Assembly: GCA_010084195.1 (NCBI GenBank) | Contig: RGPS01000006.1 | Span: 1-64,000 of the forward strand | Direction of reading: 5' to 3' | DNA: 64,000 nucleotides | Source of the DNA: Terriglobia bacterium | GTDB taxonomy: Bacteria > Acidobacteriota > Terriglobia > Bryobacterales > Bryobacteraceae | Shown here: positions 16,633-26,357 of the stretch, piece by piece | Numbering within the stretch: position 1 is the stretch's first letter | Layout of the letters: every line of letters begins with the position of its first letter | The notes under the pieces: generated by a model | What the model saw: the letters and a program-made list of their open reading frames with translations, nothing else | What the model was told of the DNA's origin: nothing | Databases searched by the model: none | Translations under genes and position numbers: made by a program

Positions 16633-17520
16633 TTATTCGGCAGGCTTCGTCAGATTCTCCACCAGGATACGGGCTGCATCGGCAATGAAAAGGTACGCCG
16701 GATTGTCGGGCGACCAGTCGATCTTCGGAATATCCCAACAGGTGATGGCAATGGCCACCGGCCCCAGCTTGGAATACACGATACCGACATCACTGCGCAG
16801 GTGGTCGAGCGCACCAGGCTTGTCTGCAACATCCACGTCGAAGCGTCGCGGGAGGCCTTGTCGTCCCTGCTGCTTTTTCATGATGTCGAGGATTTCGGCC
16901 GAAGCAGCGGTGCTCACAAGTTCACCCCGATGGAGGCGTTCCAGCAAGGTCACCATCTCATGCGCAGTGGCGACACCGATGCCGAAGCTCTTATTGGCGG
17001 GGTCCCGCCCGGCGTCGCTAATGCCTTCCGGAATGGTACCCCGCAGAATCTTTCGCAGGGAACGTGTCTCGTGTATGCCAAGCTTTTCCAGGGTTTTGTT
17101 GACACTGTTACCAGGCACGTGGTCGAGGACCATGTTGGTGGCTGAATTGTCGCTCAGCAACATCATGTAGCGAACCAGATCCCGCAGGGGGATTTTGGTC
17201 CCGTCCGACATTTCGTTGAGGACGCCCGAGCCCCCAACTTTGTTTTCTTTGCCCAGTTCCGAGAGATCCGTCCACTTCACGCGACCTTCGGCGATGGCGG
17301 CGTAGACCCCGATGAGAATCGGCAGTTTGATGGTGCTGGCAGTGTTGACGCGGGTGTCGCCCGCCAGACTGTAGGTTGCGCCCGTCTTCAGGTTCTTCGC
17401 GTAGACGGACACCTTGCCATCAAAACGGGCGGCGAGATCCCGAACAGGGTCCTGCGCAAATGCCGTAACCGAGAGGGAAGCAATTAGAAGTGCACGAAAA
17501 CCTACGGGCTTAAAAGACAT
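16633..17520 (-). CDS. Class A beta-lactamase-like serine hydrolase
   Basis: A 295-residue secreted protein of the class A beta-lactamase family. S62-T-I-K65 is the catalytic motif, S123-D-N125 matches the SDN motif, and K234-P-G236 replaces the usual KTG. A Glu166-type general base (RxExxLN) is not apparent, so efficient beta-lactam hydrolysis is doubtful and a peptidoglycan-related role is possible. Its start overlaps the ispF stop by 19 bases. Confidence 0.85.
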   Translation of the reverse strand: MSFKPVGFRALLIASLSVTAFAQDPVRDLAARFDGKVSVYAKNLKTGATYSLAGDTRVNTASTIKLPILIGVYAAIAEGRVKWTDLSELGKENKVGGSGVLNEMSDGTKIPLRDLVRYMMLLSDNSATNMVLDHVPGNSVNKTLEKLGIHETRSLRKILRGTIPEGISDAGRDPANKSFGIGVATAHEMVTLLERLHRGELVSTAASAEILDIMKKQQGRQGLPRRFDVDVADKPGALDHLRSDVGIVYSKLGPVAIAITCWDIPKIDWSPDNPAYLFIADAARILVENLTKPAE

Positions 17521-17981
17521 ACGACAGCCTGCGATTCTGCGGAGCGGCCTTCACCCACCGGACCAACTTTTTCCGCTGTTTTGAATTTCACCGAAACCTG
17601 GTCCAGGGCCAGGCCCATCGTCGCGGCGAGCGACTCGCGGATGGTCAAACGAAAATCCTTCAGCTTTGGCTTTTCCAGAATAACGGTCGAGTCGACATTG
17701 GAGATCGTAAAGCCGGCGTCGGTAGCCAACTTCACTGCGTGCTGCAAGAACTGGAGGCTGCCCGCCCCTTTCCAGCGAGGATCGGTGTCCGGAAAGTGCA
17801 TGCCGATGTCCCCTGCCGCGATGGCCCCGATGATGGCATCGGTAATGGCGTGCGAAAGCACGTCCGCATCAGAATGACCCTCGAGCCCAAAATCCGCAGG
17901 AATCGTGATTCCACCCAGAATCAGAGGACGCCCGATAACGATTCGGTGCGTGTCCCAACCCTGCCCAACCCGAATCTTCAA
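17502..17981 (-). CDS. ispF: 2-C-methyl-D-erythritol 2,4-cyclodiphosphate synthase
   Basis: A 159-residue MEP pathway enzyme. GQGWDTHR holds the metal-binding Asp/His, LEGHSDADVLSHAITDAIIGA and IGMHFPDTDPRWKGA are family signatures, and KFKTAEKVGPVGEG lies near the C terminus. Start overlaps the ispD stop (ATGA). It follows ispD in the isoprenoid precursor pathway. Confidence 0.96.
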   Translation of the reverse strand: MKIRVGQGWDTHRIVIGRPLILGGITIPADFGLEGHSDADVLSHAITDAIIGAIAAGDIGMHFPDTDPRWKGAGSLQFLQHAVKLATDAGFTISNVDSTVILEKPKLKDFRLTIRESLAATMGLALDQVSVKFKTAEKVGPVGEGRSAESQAVVCLLSP

Positions 17982-18721
17982 GACTTCTCCTGGGAAAAGA
18001 GCAGGCGAGCCAGATCCATGTCGGAAGGCCGGGTGATTTTGATATTCCGCTCGCTGCCCATAACGACGCTGACTTCCACCTGGTCGAGACGCTCCACCAG
18101 ACTGGACTCATCCGTCCCCGTAAAGCCGTCGGCTGCAGCCGCTTCATAGGCCCGGCGGAGCAGCTCGGCACGGAATACCTGCGGGGTTTGCGCCAACACC
18201 AAACGTTCCCGGGGAATAGTGGACCGGACCTTCGCTCCGGTCGCCTGCGCGCCGCTGACCTGCTTCACCGTGTCTACCGGCACGATGCCGACTATCGCAG
18301 CCCCATTGGCGACAGCTTCTTCCACCACCTTGCGGATCGTATCGAGTTCGATGAAGGGACGCACGGCGTCGTGAACTGCGACATAGTCGGTGTCCGGATC
18401 CAGCGCGGCGAGCGCATGCTCCACCGACTGCTGGCGAGACTGCCCCCCGGCAACAACCTTGAGGTCACCCAACAGTGACTTCGTTTCGGGTAACAACAGG
18501 TCGCGGACCCAGTCAATATCCTCTTCCCGAACAGCTACGACGATTTCGTAGACCAGGGGTGAGGCGACAAATTTCCGAACCGTATGCACCAGAATCGGCG
18601 CACCTTCCAGAAGCATGAACTGCTTCCGGCTGATCCCGCTGGATTCAGCTGGCGCAGGGACATTCCCCTTAAGCATCCGGGTCCCTAAACCGGCTGCGGG
18701 CAGGATAACCGCTAGTTTCAC
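17978..18721 (-). CDS. ispD: 2-C-methyl-D-erythritol 4-phosphate cytidylyltransferase
   Basis: A 247-residue cytidylyltransferase: LPAAGLGTRM with RKQFMLLEGAPILVHT, VAVHDAVRPF and a C-terminal FTGTDESSLVERLD with NIKITRPSD. The loop after the nucleotide-binding motif is slightly long (LKGNVPAPAESSGISRKQ). It abuts the PIN-TRAM gene (1 bp gap) and overlaps ispF. Confidence 0.95.
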   Translation of the reverse strand: MKLAVILPAAGLGTRMLKGNVPAPAESSGISRKQFMLLEGAPILVHTVRKFVASPLVYEIVVAVREEDIDWVRDLLLPETKSLLGDLKVVAGGQSRQQSVEHALAALDPDTDYVAVHDAVRPFIELDTIRKVVEEAVANGAAIVGIVPVDTVKQVSGAQATGAKVRSTIPRERLVLAQTPQVFRAELLRRAYEAAAADGFTGTDESSLVERLDQVEVSVVMGSERNIKITRPSDMDLARLLFSQEKS

Positions 18722-19789
18722 TTATTCTCCGACGGCCTGAGCCCGAACGGGAGCGCGTTCCTGGCGCTCCGCAACTGGTACCGGGTGGACAGCGTGACTT
18801 CGCTCATCGTACTTGCCGAAAATCATCTTTCCGGCGGTTGTTTGCAGGACACTGGTCACCGAAATATCAATTGTCCTGGAGATCATACGCCGAGCGTTGT
18901 CCACTACCACCATGGTACCGTCATCCAGGTAAGCTACCCCCTGGCTATGCTCTTTGCCTTCCTTCAAAATGAAGACGCGCATCAGTTCGCCGGGGAGTAC
19001 GATTGGTCGCACTGAATTCGTCAATTCATTGATGTTGAGGACCCTCACGCCCCGAACGTGAGCCACCTTGTTCAGATTGAAATCGTTGGTGACGATGCTG
19101 CATCCATAAATTGTCGCCAGCTCGATTAACTTCATATCCACATCTTTGACGGTCGGGAAGTCCTGCTGGACTACTTCGATGGTCAGATGTGTCATCTTTT
19201 GCAGACGCTGGAGGATGTCCAGGCCACGGCGGCCACGAGTCCGCTTCATGCTGTCTGAGGAGTCCGCCACCATCTGTAATTCATGGAGAACGAATTGCGG
19301 GACCACCAGAACTCCATCCAGGAAACCGGTCTCCGCAATGTCCGCAATGCGTCCATCGATAATGACGCTGGTGTCCAGGATCTTGTAGTTTTGCCGCGCG
19401 GCATTCTCACCCGCGAAGACTTCACCAAGCGCCGAGAGGTTCAACAGGTCACCCTTGGCTGCCCCGAGTACAGCTCCAAACCAGCCAAACAGCACCAGAC
19501 TGAAGATCTCGACAAGACGCAGGCCGGGGTGAGAATCGAGGCCCAGCCTCCCGAGTACCACGCTGGCCAGAGCCGCGCAGCAGAGGCCAACGAGCAGCCC
19601 GACCGCTGTTCCCAGAAGCCGTTTCAGGGATGTCTTGCGGAGGCGTAACTCCACCAGGATCGCAATACAGGCGACCAGCGCGCCGACACCTGCCGCCGCC
19701 CACAACGGAGTGGACGCAGGTCGAAACCAGGCTGCAGCTGCTGCCAGGGTTGTGATGAACAATGCCCGAATCAATAGAAAATCAATCAC
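18722..19789 (-). CDS. PIN-TRAM membrane protein, YacL-like
   Basis: A 355-residue protein with four membrane helices in the first 115 residues, then a PIN domain (LDTSVIIDGRIADI ... VVPQFVLHELQMVADS ... RRGLDIL ... TNDFNLNKVA) and a C-terminal TRAM segment (VRPIVLPGELMRVFILKEGKEHSQGVAYLDDGTMVVVD). PIN acidic residues suggest RNA cleavage. This gene commonly precedes ispD-ispF, as here. Confidence 0.93.
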   Translation of the reverse strand: MIDFLLIRALFITTLAAAAAWFRPASTPLWAAAGVGALVACIAILVELRLRKTSLKRLLGTAVGLLVGLCCAALASVVLGRLGLDSHPGLRLVEIFSLVLFGWFGAVLGAAKGDLLNLSALGEVFAGENAARQNYKILDTSVIIDGRIADIAETGFLDGVLVVPQFVLHELQMVADSSDSMKRTRGRRGLDILQRLQKMTHLTIEVVQQDFPTVKDVDMKLIELATIYGCSIVTNDFNLNKVAHVRGVRVLNINELTNSVRPIVLPGELMRVFILKEGKEHSQGVAYLDDGTMVVVDNARRMISRTIDISVTSVLQTTAGKMIFGKYDERSHAVHPVPVAERQERAPVRAQAVGE

Positions 19790-19894
19790 TTAGGCCGCCT
19801 TTAGGGACTGCGAGAGATTCTACCATCGGGTACAGTCATGTTGTTACTGGCGCTGCCCGAGATAAGCAAAATGATCCGGGTAGGACGATTCGAC

Positions 19895-20749
19895 CTACGG
19901 TTTTACCGGTGGAATCGGGTACTCGTTGGGGATCGCCCCCAGCGAATAGTACGCGTGATTCACGACCGTCCCCTTCAGTTCGCCGAGTCGAATCCCGGAG
20001 CCTTCCGGGCCCAGCGACTTCCCGGCCGGACCGCTGGTGACCATCTCCAGTTCACCATCTTTGCCGAACGAATTCCGGTGGTAATGGCCAGCGAAGACGT
20101 AATGAACTCCGTACCTCTTCAGGAGGGCGAGAACCCGGCGGCGGGTTTCCATCGGGATGTTGAAGTACTGATCCGGCTCGTCCGCCTTTTCGAGGAAGAA
20201 TGAGATGTGCTGGAAGACCACCGGTATCGCCCCGGCCACCTGCGCCTTCTTCAGTTCCACCTCCAGCCAGAGCTCCTGCTTTGCCGCTTCGGCCGTGACT
20301 TTGGCAGGAGCCTTGAATAGGCTGGAATCCAGAACGATGCCGTAGAGGGAACCCTCGCGGAAGGAATAATAATCCGGGCCGTAGGCCTTTCGGTACGCTG
20401 CCAGAGTCTCCGGCGTCGGGTCGTTGGCCACATCGTGGTTCCCCGGTACGCTGTGGAGTTTGATGGCAGGGTCCAGCTTCTTACTGATGCGCTGGTACTC
20501 GGCAATCTGGTCGGCGTTTCCTTCCTGATTGGTCAGATCGCCGGTCACCACCAGGAAGGCGGGTCGCAGACGGTTCACGTTTGCGACCACGAACTCCCAG
20601 TTAGCGGTTTCCTGGCGAAAGTCCTTGTTATTGGTGAACATGCCGAATTGAGGGTCAGAAGCATGAACCCAGAACAGGGGGGCCTGAGCGAAGACCGGAA
20701 CGACGACGAGAAAAAACGAAGCCAAACGACGCATGATTTTGTTTGACAT
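19895..20749 (-). CDS. Secreted metallophosphoesterase, CPPED1-like
   Basis: A 284-residue protein with a signal peptide (RRLASFFLVVVPVFAQ). Calcineurin-like motifs: HASDPQFG, VVTGDLTNQ, VPGNHDV, VFQHISFF and AGHYHRN coordinate two metals. ATG 20749 overlaps the oxidoreductase stop (TGATG). The substrate is unknown; phosphoesters of a scavenged compound are plausible. Confidence 0.85.
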   Translation of the reverse strand: MSNKIMRRLASFFLVVVPVFAQAPLFWVHASDPQFGMFTNNKDFRQETANWEFVVANVNRLRPAFLVVTGDLTNQEGNADQIAEYQRISKKLDPAIKLHSVPGNHDVANDPTPETLAAYRKAYGPDYYSFREGSLYGIVLDSSLFKAPAKVTAEAAKQELWLEVELKKAQVAGAIPVVFQHISFFLEKADEPDQYFNIPMETRRRVLALLKRYGVHYVFAGHYHRNSFGKDGELEMVTSGPAGKSLGPEGSGIRLGELKGTVVNHAYYSLGAIPNEYPIPPVKP

Positions 20750-22095
20750 CAGACTTTTAACTCCCACGGCTTCCGATACTTACGCTCCAGATAGGGCTTC
20801 GCCTGCGGCTGAGCGGCAACTTCTTTCTCGGCATTCCAGTCGAGACGAAGCCCAGTCCGAAGCGCGATATTTCCCAGCAACGCGGTGGAGGTGGAACGGT
20901 GGCCATTCTCAATGTCGCTGACCGGCTTATTCCTGGTCTTGATGCAATCGAGGAAGTTGCGCCAGTGATCCCGCCCGTGGTTGTTTGAACTCAGCACCGT
21001 CGTTTCGGTCAGGGAACTACCTTTCTCCGGCAAAAGAACATAGCTGGCACGATCCACAAAGAGAGTACCTTTGTCGCCATGGAAGATGGTCCCGTAGGTC
21101 CGGCCGGCGAGCGGCCCACCATACAGCGCATTCCCGTTGAACATCCGGTTCTCATAGGTGGCGATCATGCCGTTCGGGTATTCGTACGTTACCTGGAGCG
21201 TGTCCGGAGTGTCGCGGTTGTCTTTGATAACGTACTTGCCGCCGATGGCGGTGACAGATTTCGGCGCGAGTTCGTCAAACGCCATTTGCGCAATATCCAG
21301 AACGTGGACACCCCAGTCCGTCATCATGCCGCCCGCATAGTCCCAGAACCAGCGGAAATGCGAGAAGGCGTTGGGGTCCACCCCGAAGCGGTTCTTGTTG
21401 AACGGGCGTTCCGGCGCGGGCCCGAGCCACATCTGCCAGTCCAGATCGGACGGTGCCGCCGCGTCAGCGGGGTTCCCGATACCTTCCGGCGAACCATTGC
21501 CGTAATTAAAGGTCCGGATAAAGGTGACTTTGCCGATGGCACCCTCTTTCACCAGTTGGGTGGCCTTCTGAAAGTGAACCCCGGAGCGCTGTTGGGTGCC
21601 AACCTGCACGACGCGGTTGTACTTACGGGCGGCCTGCACCATTTTGCGACCTTCGTCCACGGCTACCGAGATGGGCTTCTCGACGTAAACATCCTTGCCG
21701 GCTTTGCAGGCTTCAACGGACATGTAGGCATGCCAGTGGTCCGGGCTGGCGATGCAAACCGCGTCAATCGACTTATCGGCCAGGACCTCACGGAAGTCCT
21801 TGACGCCTTTGGCTGGCTGACGAGCTCCAGGTTCACCATTCGGGCCCCGGGCGCTGCGGGCCTGCGCTTTCTCCAGGTTCGGCTGGTAAATATCGCAGAC
21901 GGAGGCGACCTCAACTTCCGGATGCGCCATGGCGGAGCCCATGTTGCCCTGGCCCTGGCGACCGGTGCCGATAAATGATACGCGAATACGATCATTGGCA
22001 CCTTTTACGTTCCCGGTAAAGATGGCTGTGGTGAACGCGGCGGCCCCTAACTTGATCAGGTCACGGCGTTCAAAATTCAGGCGGCTGTCAGGCAT
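20749..22095 (-). CDS. Gfo/Idh/MocA-family oxidoreductase with Tat signal
   Basis: A 448-residue protein beginning MPDSRLNFERRDLIKLGAAAF, a twin-arginine signal. RVSFIGTGRQGQGNMG is the Rossmann nucleotide loop, VEKPISVAVDEGRKMV the conserved EKP motif, and DYAGGMMTDWGVHVLDIAQ follows. Periplasmic relatives reduce or oxidise sugars and glycosides with tightly bound NAD(P). GGAGGG is 6 bases before ATG 22095, better than the ATG at 22113. The SD can pair with upstream repeats (see 22097-22149). It is followed by a metallophosphoesterase in one operon. Confidence 0.88.
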   Translation of the reverse strand: MPDSRLNFERRDLIKLGAAAFTTAIFTGNVKGANDRIRVSFIGTGRQGQGNMGSAMAHPEVEVASVCDIYQPNLEKAQARSARGPNGEPGARQPAKGVKDFREVLADKSIDAVCIASPDHWHAYMSVEACKAGKDVYVEKPISVAVDEGRKMVQAARKYNRVVQVGTQQRSGVHFQKATQLVKEGAIGKVTFIRTFNYGNGSPEGIGNPADAAAPSDLDWQMWLGPAPERPFNKNRFGVDPNAFSHFRWFWDYAGGMMTDWGVHVLDIAQMAFDELAPKSVTAIGGKYVIKDNRDTPDTLQVTYEYPNGMIATYENRMFNGNALYGGPLAGRTYGTIFHGDKGTLFVDRASYVLLPEKGSSLTETTVLSSNNHGRDHWRNFLDCIKTRNKPVSDIENGHRSTSTALLGNIALRTGLRLDWNAEKEVAAQPQAKPYLERKYRKPWELKV

Positions 22096-22096
22096 A

Positions 22097-22149
22097 ATAC
22101 CCTCCACTGGCAATTATCCACCCGGAGGGTATCGGCCGGAGGGTATCGG
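22097..22149 (-). promoter_or_regulatory. SD with two tandem anti-SD copies before the Gfo/Idh oxidoreductase
   Basis: On the minus strand, ATACCCTCC occurs twice (22146-22138 and 22132-22124), as part of a perfect 14-bp tandem repeat (22122-22135, 22136-22149). The Shine-Dalgarno stretch GGAGGGTAT (22105-22097) is the exact 9-base complement of both copies. Either could sequester the ribosome binding site in the transcript. No known riboswitch class is recognised. Confidence 0.5.
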
Positions 22150-22156
22150 TTCGGCT

Positions 22157-23779
22157 TTAGCCTGCCGACCGCGCCTGTCGATAGCGTTCAATCAAGGCGT
22201 TCGTCGAACTGTCGTGCTGCAATTGCGAATCGCCGGTCAACTCGGGTTGAATGCGGACCGCCAGAACTTTGCCGAGTTCCACGCCCCATTGATCGAAGGA
22301 ATCCACCTGCCAGATCACACCCTGGACGAAGACATTGTGCTCGTAGAGCGCCACCAGTTTGCCCAGCATCTCGGGGGTCAACCTGTCAGCAAGCAACATG
22401 TTTGAGGGGCGATTGCCTTCGAAGACCCGGTGGGGCACCAGCCATTCTTCGTTCCCTTCCGCCCGAACTTCGGCCGCAGTCTTGCCGAACGCGAGCGCCT
22501 CGGCCTGGGCGAAGAGGTTGGCGATCAGAATGTCATGGTGGGGGCCATGCGGATTCAGGGAATTAACGAAGCCAATAAAGTCACACGGGATGAGCTTAGT
22601 GCCCTGGTGAATCATTTGATAAAAAGAGTGCTGCCCGTTGGTGCCCGGTTCACCCCAGTAGACAGGACTGGTTTCCCAGTTTGCCCGTTCGCCGGAGAGC
22701 GTTACGTACTTCCCGTTGCTCTCCATAGTGAGCTGCTGGAGGTAAGCCGGGAAGCGCTTCAGGTATTGATCATAGGGCAGGACGGCGAGGGCCTGGGCTT
22801 CAAAAAAGTTGTTGTACCAGATAGTAAGCAGCGCCATCAGGACGGGCAGGTTCTGGTGAAACGGGGCGGTCCGGAAGTGCTCATCCATGGCGTGGAAGCC
22901 GGCCAGCATGGCCCGGAAGTTGTCCGGCCCCACGGCAATCATCGTGGACAGCCCAATCGCCGAATCCATGGAATAGCGGCCGCCGACCCAATCCCAAAAA
23001 CCGAACATGTTGGCGGTGTCGATACCAAACTCCGCGACTCTCCCGGCGTGGGTAGAAACCGCAACGAAGTGGCTGGCAACTGCTTTTTCATCACCCAGAA
23101 GGGCTAACGCCCAAGCGCGGGCAGACCGCGCATTCGTCATGGTTTCCAGAGTCCCGAAGGTCTTCGAAGCCACGATGAAGAGCGTTTCCTCGGGGTTCAG
23201 ATCCTGAATCGCCTCGGCAAAATCGGTACCGTCCACATTGGAAACAAACCGCAGGATGAGATCACGTTGGGAATAGTGGCGCAGGGCCTCATACGCCATC
23301 ACGGGCCCCAGATCGGAGCCGCCGATGCCGATGTTCACCACATTCCGGATACGCTTGCCCGTGAAACCACGCCATTCACCGGAACGAACACGATTGGCAA
23401 ACGCGCTCATCTGGTCCAGAACTTCGTGGACTCCATCGACGACATTGACTCCGTCCACCATGACGGAACTGCCTTTGGGCGCCCGAAGCGCAGTGTGCAG
23501 GACCGGACGCTTCTCGGTGATGTTGATGCGATCGCCTCGGAACATCGCCTCAATGGCTCCAGGCAGGTTGGACGCCTGCGCCAGTTCCGTCAGCAACCCG
23601 ACCGTTTCAGAAGTGATGCGGTTCTTGGAATAATCGAGAAGAATCCCTTCCGCCTCCAGTGAAAAACGTTGCGCCCGGCCGGGGTCGGTGGCGAACAGGT
23701 CCCGCAAATGCAGGGGCTTTACCTGCGCCGAGTGACGCTCCAGCGCCTGCCAGGCAGGAAGGGAAGTGAGTGGATCCAT
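22157..23779 (-). CDS. pgi: Glucose-6-phosphate isomerase
   Basis: A 540-residue Pgi. [33 protein letters not shown], the [12 protein letters not shown] motif, FEGNRPSN and QWGVELGK are the conserved substrate sites. It interconverts glucose 6-phosphate and fructose 6-phosphate. It is followed by the Gfo/Idh gene with 61 bp between. It is divergent to the serine hydrolase-NamZ gene. Confidence 0.97.
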   Translation of the reverse strand: MDPLTSLPAWQALERHSAQVKPLHLRDLFATDPGRAQRFSLEAEGILLDYSKNRITSETVGLLTELAQASNLPGAIEAMFRGDRINITEKRPVLHTALRAPKGSSVMVDGVNVVDGVHEVLDQMSAFANRVRSGEWRGFTGKRIRNVVNIGIGGSDLGPVMAYEALRHYSQRDLILRFVSNVDGTDFAEAIQDLNPEETLFIVASKTFGTLETMTNARSARAWALALLGDEKAVASHFVAVSTHAGRVAEFGIDTANMFGFWDWVGGRYSMDSAIGLSTMIAVGPDNFRAMLAGFHAMDEHFRTAPFHQNLPVLMALLTIWYNNFFEAQALAVLPYDQYLKRFPAYLQQLTMESNGKYVTLSGERANWETSPVYWGEPGTNGQHSFYQMIHQGTKLIPCDFIGFVNSLNPHGPHHDILIANLFAQAEALAFGKTAAEVRAEGNEEWLVPHRVFEGNRPSNMLLADRLTPEMLGKLVALYEHNVFVQGVIWQVDSFDQWGVELGKVLAVRIQPELTGDSQLQHDSSTNALIERYRQARSAG

Positions 23780-24065
23780 CTTTACCTAAACTACCGCAAA
23801 CAAGCTAAACTCCTGTTAACCGATTTTCACGACTGCCGAGTGAAGCCTCCCGCTTACCCGACCCGGGCCGGCCGGACGGCATGTCCCTGTGGCACTCGCA
23901 ACGCGGTCACGGCACTTTTTTCACGGGCTGGTGAATTAAAAAGTACGCACGTTTTCTGCACAAGCAACGCACAACGATACTGCTGAGGCGAAGAGTTTGG
24001 ACGCCGCAGCCGGAGCGAAAACTATTCACCCGGAGTCGGGTGCCGGTTGGGATACCATTCGGATA

Positions 24066-26345
24066 ATGAAGCTGAAGCCAGCGGTGGCGATCACACTCGT
24101 CACCATTTTCGCCCAAACTCTCTGCGCCCAAACCTTTGGTGCCCAGACTTTCCCTGCGGCCGCCGAACTCGACACCGTCATCGGGGATGCCATCCGTGAG
24201 GACCGAATTCCCGGTGCCGTTTTGCTGATCGGCCATCAGGGGAAAGTGGTTTACCGGAAGGCCTACGGGAACCGTTCGCTTTCGCCGACGCGGGAGCCGA
24301 TGACGGCGGACACCATTTTCGATGTGGCGTCGCTAACTAAGGTTGTCGCCACCACTTCCTGCATGATGAAGCTTGTGGAACAGGGCAAAGTCGGCGTGGA
24401 CGAACCTGTGACGAAGTACCTGCCGGAGTTTCAGGGCGGGAAGAGTGCCATTACGATCCGGGACCTGATGACTCACTTTTCGGGATTCCGCCCGGACGTG
24501 GACCTTGTCCCGGTCTGGAGTGGGTACGACACCGGGATCCGCCTGGCACTGAACGACAAGCCCGCCAACCCTCGTCTGACGAAGTTCGTCTATAGCGACA
24601 TCAATTTCATTCTGTTAGGTGAAATCGTCCGTCGCGTAGGGGGCGCTCCGGAAAACGAGTATGTGAAGAAGATCCTGCTGGACCCTTTGGGGATGAAAGA
24701 CTCCGGCTTCCTGCCGCCAGCGAGCGCCAAAACTCGCATTGCGCCCACGGAGATGCAGAAGGATGGCTCTATTTTGCGCGGCGTCGTCCATGACCCGACA
24801 ACACGTTATATGGATGGAGTCGCCGGACATGCCGGGCTTTTTTCGACGGCTGACGATCTGGCAAAGTTCTGCCAGATGTTACTCGACGGAGGCAAGGGAG
24901 TATTTTCCCCCGCCATCATTAAGGAATTCACCACCCCTCACACCCCGGCGGATCAGAAAATCCAGAGGGGCCTTGGCTGGGATATTGATTCGCCCTATTC
25001 GGGAAATCGGGGAGACCTGTTCCCCATAGGATCATTTGGGCACACCGGCTTTACCGGAACTTCCATCTGGCTTGACCCGGCGTCGAAAAGCTACGTAATC
25101 CTGCTGGCAAATTCTGTGCACCCGCATCAGCGGAAACCGATTACTCCGCTGCGCCGCCAGGTGGCGACGCTTGCGGCGAAGGCCCTGGGATATGCGCCAA
25201 CGAAAGCAACCGCGGCTCCGATAGGCACACAAACGGGCCTCGATGTTCTGGTGGCCGCCAACTTTGCACCCTTTCAGGGCAAGAAGATCGGCCTGATCAC
25301 CAACCACTCCGGGATTGACCGCCAGGGGCGCCGCAACATTGACCTGATGAAGCAGGCCGGAGTACAGATCACAGCCATTTTCTCACCCGAGCATGGTTTT
25401 GCCGGGGTTGAGGATCGGGAAGGAATCGGTAACACCGAAGATAAATTGACGGGCATTCGGGTGTGGAGCCTGTACGGAAAAACGCTTCGCCCTACTCCGG
25501 AAATGCTGAAAGGGGTCGATATTCTGGTGTTCGACATCCAGGATATTGGCGCACGCTTTTACACCTACTCTTCCACAATGCTCTACGCCATGGAGGAGGT
25601 CTCCAAAACAAAGATCCCATTTTATGTTCTGGATCGCCCCAATCCTCTTACGGGTCTGCACCCGGAAGGCCCGATGCTGGACCCGGACAAAACCTCTTTT
25701 GTGGGTGCATTTCCGCTTCCGTTGCGTCACGGCATGACGCTTGGTGAGCTGGCAAAGCTGGAAAATGGCGAAAAACACCTGGGGGCCGACCTTCACGTGG
25801 TTGAACTCTCCGGCTGGAAGCGTTCGGACTGGTTTGACGAAACCGGGCAGAAGTGGGTCAACCCGTCGCCGAATATCCGCAGCCTGACGACCGCGATCCT
25901 GTATCCGGGAGTAGCCTTGCTGGAGTATTCCACCAACTATTCGGTGGGAAGAGGTACGGATGCACCTTTTGAGGCAGTTGGAGCGGAGTGGATTCGAGGG
26001 GCAGAACTGGCGGGCAAACTCAATTCGCGAGAGATTCCGGGAGTTAAGTTCTACCCGGTGACGATGAAACCAACGTCATCGCACCTGGCAGGCAAAACAA
26101 TTGAAGGGGTTGGGTTCGTTCTGACAAATCGAGACACGTTCGCCGCAGGCCGATTCGGGCTGGAGTTGGCAAGTGCGATGGCGAGGCTATATCCCGGAAA
26201 AATTGACTTCAGTGCTAACTGGAAACTAATTGGAAACGCGGGTGTGATTGAAGCACTAAAGGCGAGTTCCGACACACAGGAAGCCGGCAGCCGCGGCCTG
26301 GCCGACTTCCTGAAGGTGCGCGAGAAGTACCTCTTGTATCGTTAA
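24066..26345 (+). CDS. Class C beta-lactamase-like hydrolase fused to NamZ (DUF1343)
   Basis: A 759-residue secreted protein from ATG 24066 (signal LKPAVAITLVTIFAQTLCAQ). The N-terminal part (about 50-370) is a class C beta-lactamase/esterase fold: SLTK holds the nucleophile, YSDIN the Tyr, and FGHTGFTGT the HxG-type motif. The C-terminal part (about 390-759) is DUF1343: FQGKKIGLITNHSGID, FSPEHGFAG, DIQDIGARFYTY, VLDRPNPL, NYSVGRGTD. DUF1343 includes NamZ, an exo-beta-N-acetylmuramidase. Fusion suggests combined cleavage of cell wall fragments: MurNAc release and a D-Ala-type peptide hydrolase. This arrangement is inference from domains. Confidence 0.85.
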   Translation: MKLKPAVAITLVTIFAQTLCAQTFGAQTFPAAAELDTVIGDAIREDRIPGAVLLIGHQGKVVYRKAYGNRSLSPTREPMTADTIFDVASLTKVVATTSCMMKLVEQGKVGVDEPVTKYLPEFQGGKSAITIRDLMTHFSGFRPDVDLVPVWSGYDTGIRLALNDKPANPRLTKFVYSDINFILLGEIVRRVGGAPENEYVKKILLDPLGMKDSGFLPPASAKTRIAPTEMQKDGSILRGVVHDPTTRYMDGVAGHAGLFSTADDLAKFCQMLLDGGKGVFSPAIIKEFTTPHTPADQKIQRGLGWDIDSPYSGNRGDLFPIGSFGHTGFTGTSIWLDPASKSYVILLANSVHPHQRKPITPLRRQVATLAAKALGYAPTKATAAPIGTQTGLDVLVAANFAPFQGKKIGLITNHSGIDRQGRRNIDLMKQAGVQITAIFSPEHGFAGVEDREGIGNTEDKLTGIRVWSLYGKTLRPTPEMLKGVDILVFDIQDIGARFYTYSSTMLYAMEEVSKTKIPFYVLDRPNPLTGLHPEGPMLDPDKTSFVGAFPLPLRHGMTLGELAKLENGEKHLGADLHVVELSGWKRSDWFDETGQKWVNPSPNIRSLTTAILYPGVALLEYSTNYSVGRGTDAPFEAVGAEWIRGAELAGKLNSREIPGVKFYPVTMKPTSSHLAGKTIEGVGFVLTNRDTFAAGRFGLELASAMARLYPGKIDFSANWKLIGNAGVIEALKASSDTQEAGSRGLADFLKVREKYLLYR

Positions 26346-26357
26346 GCCCTTGAATCG

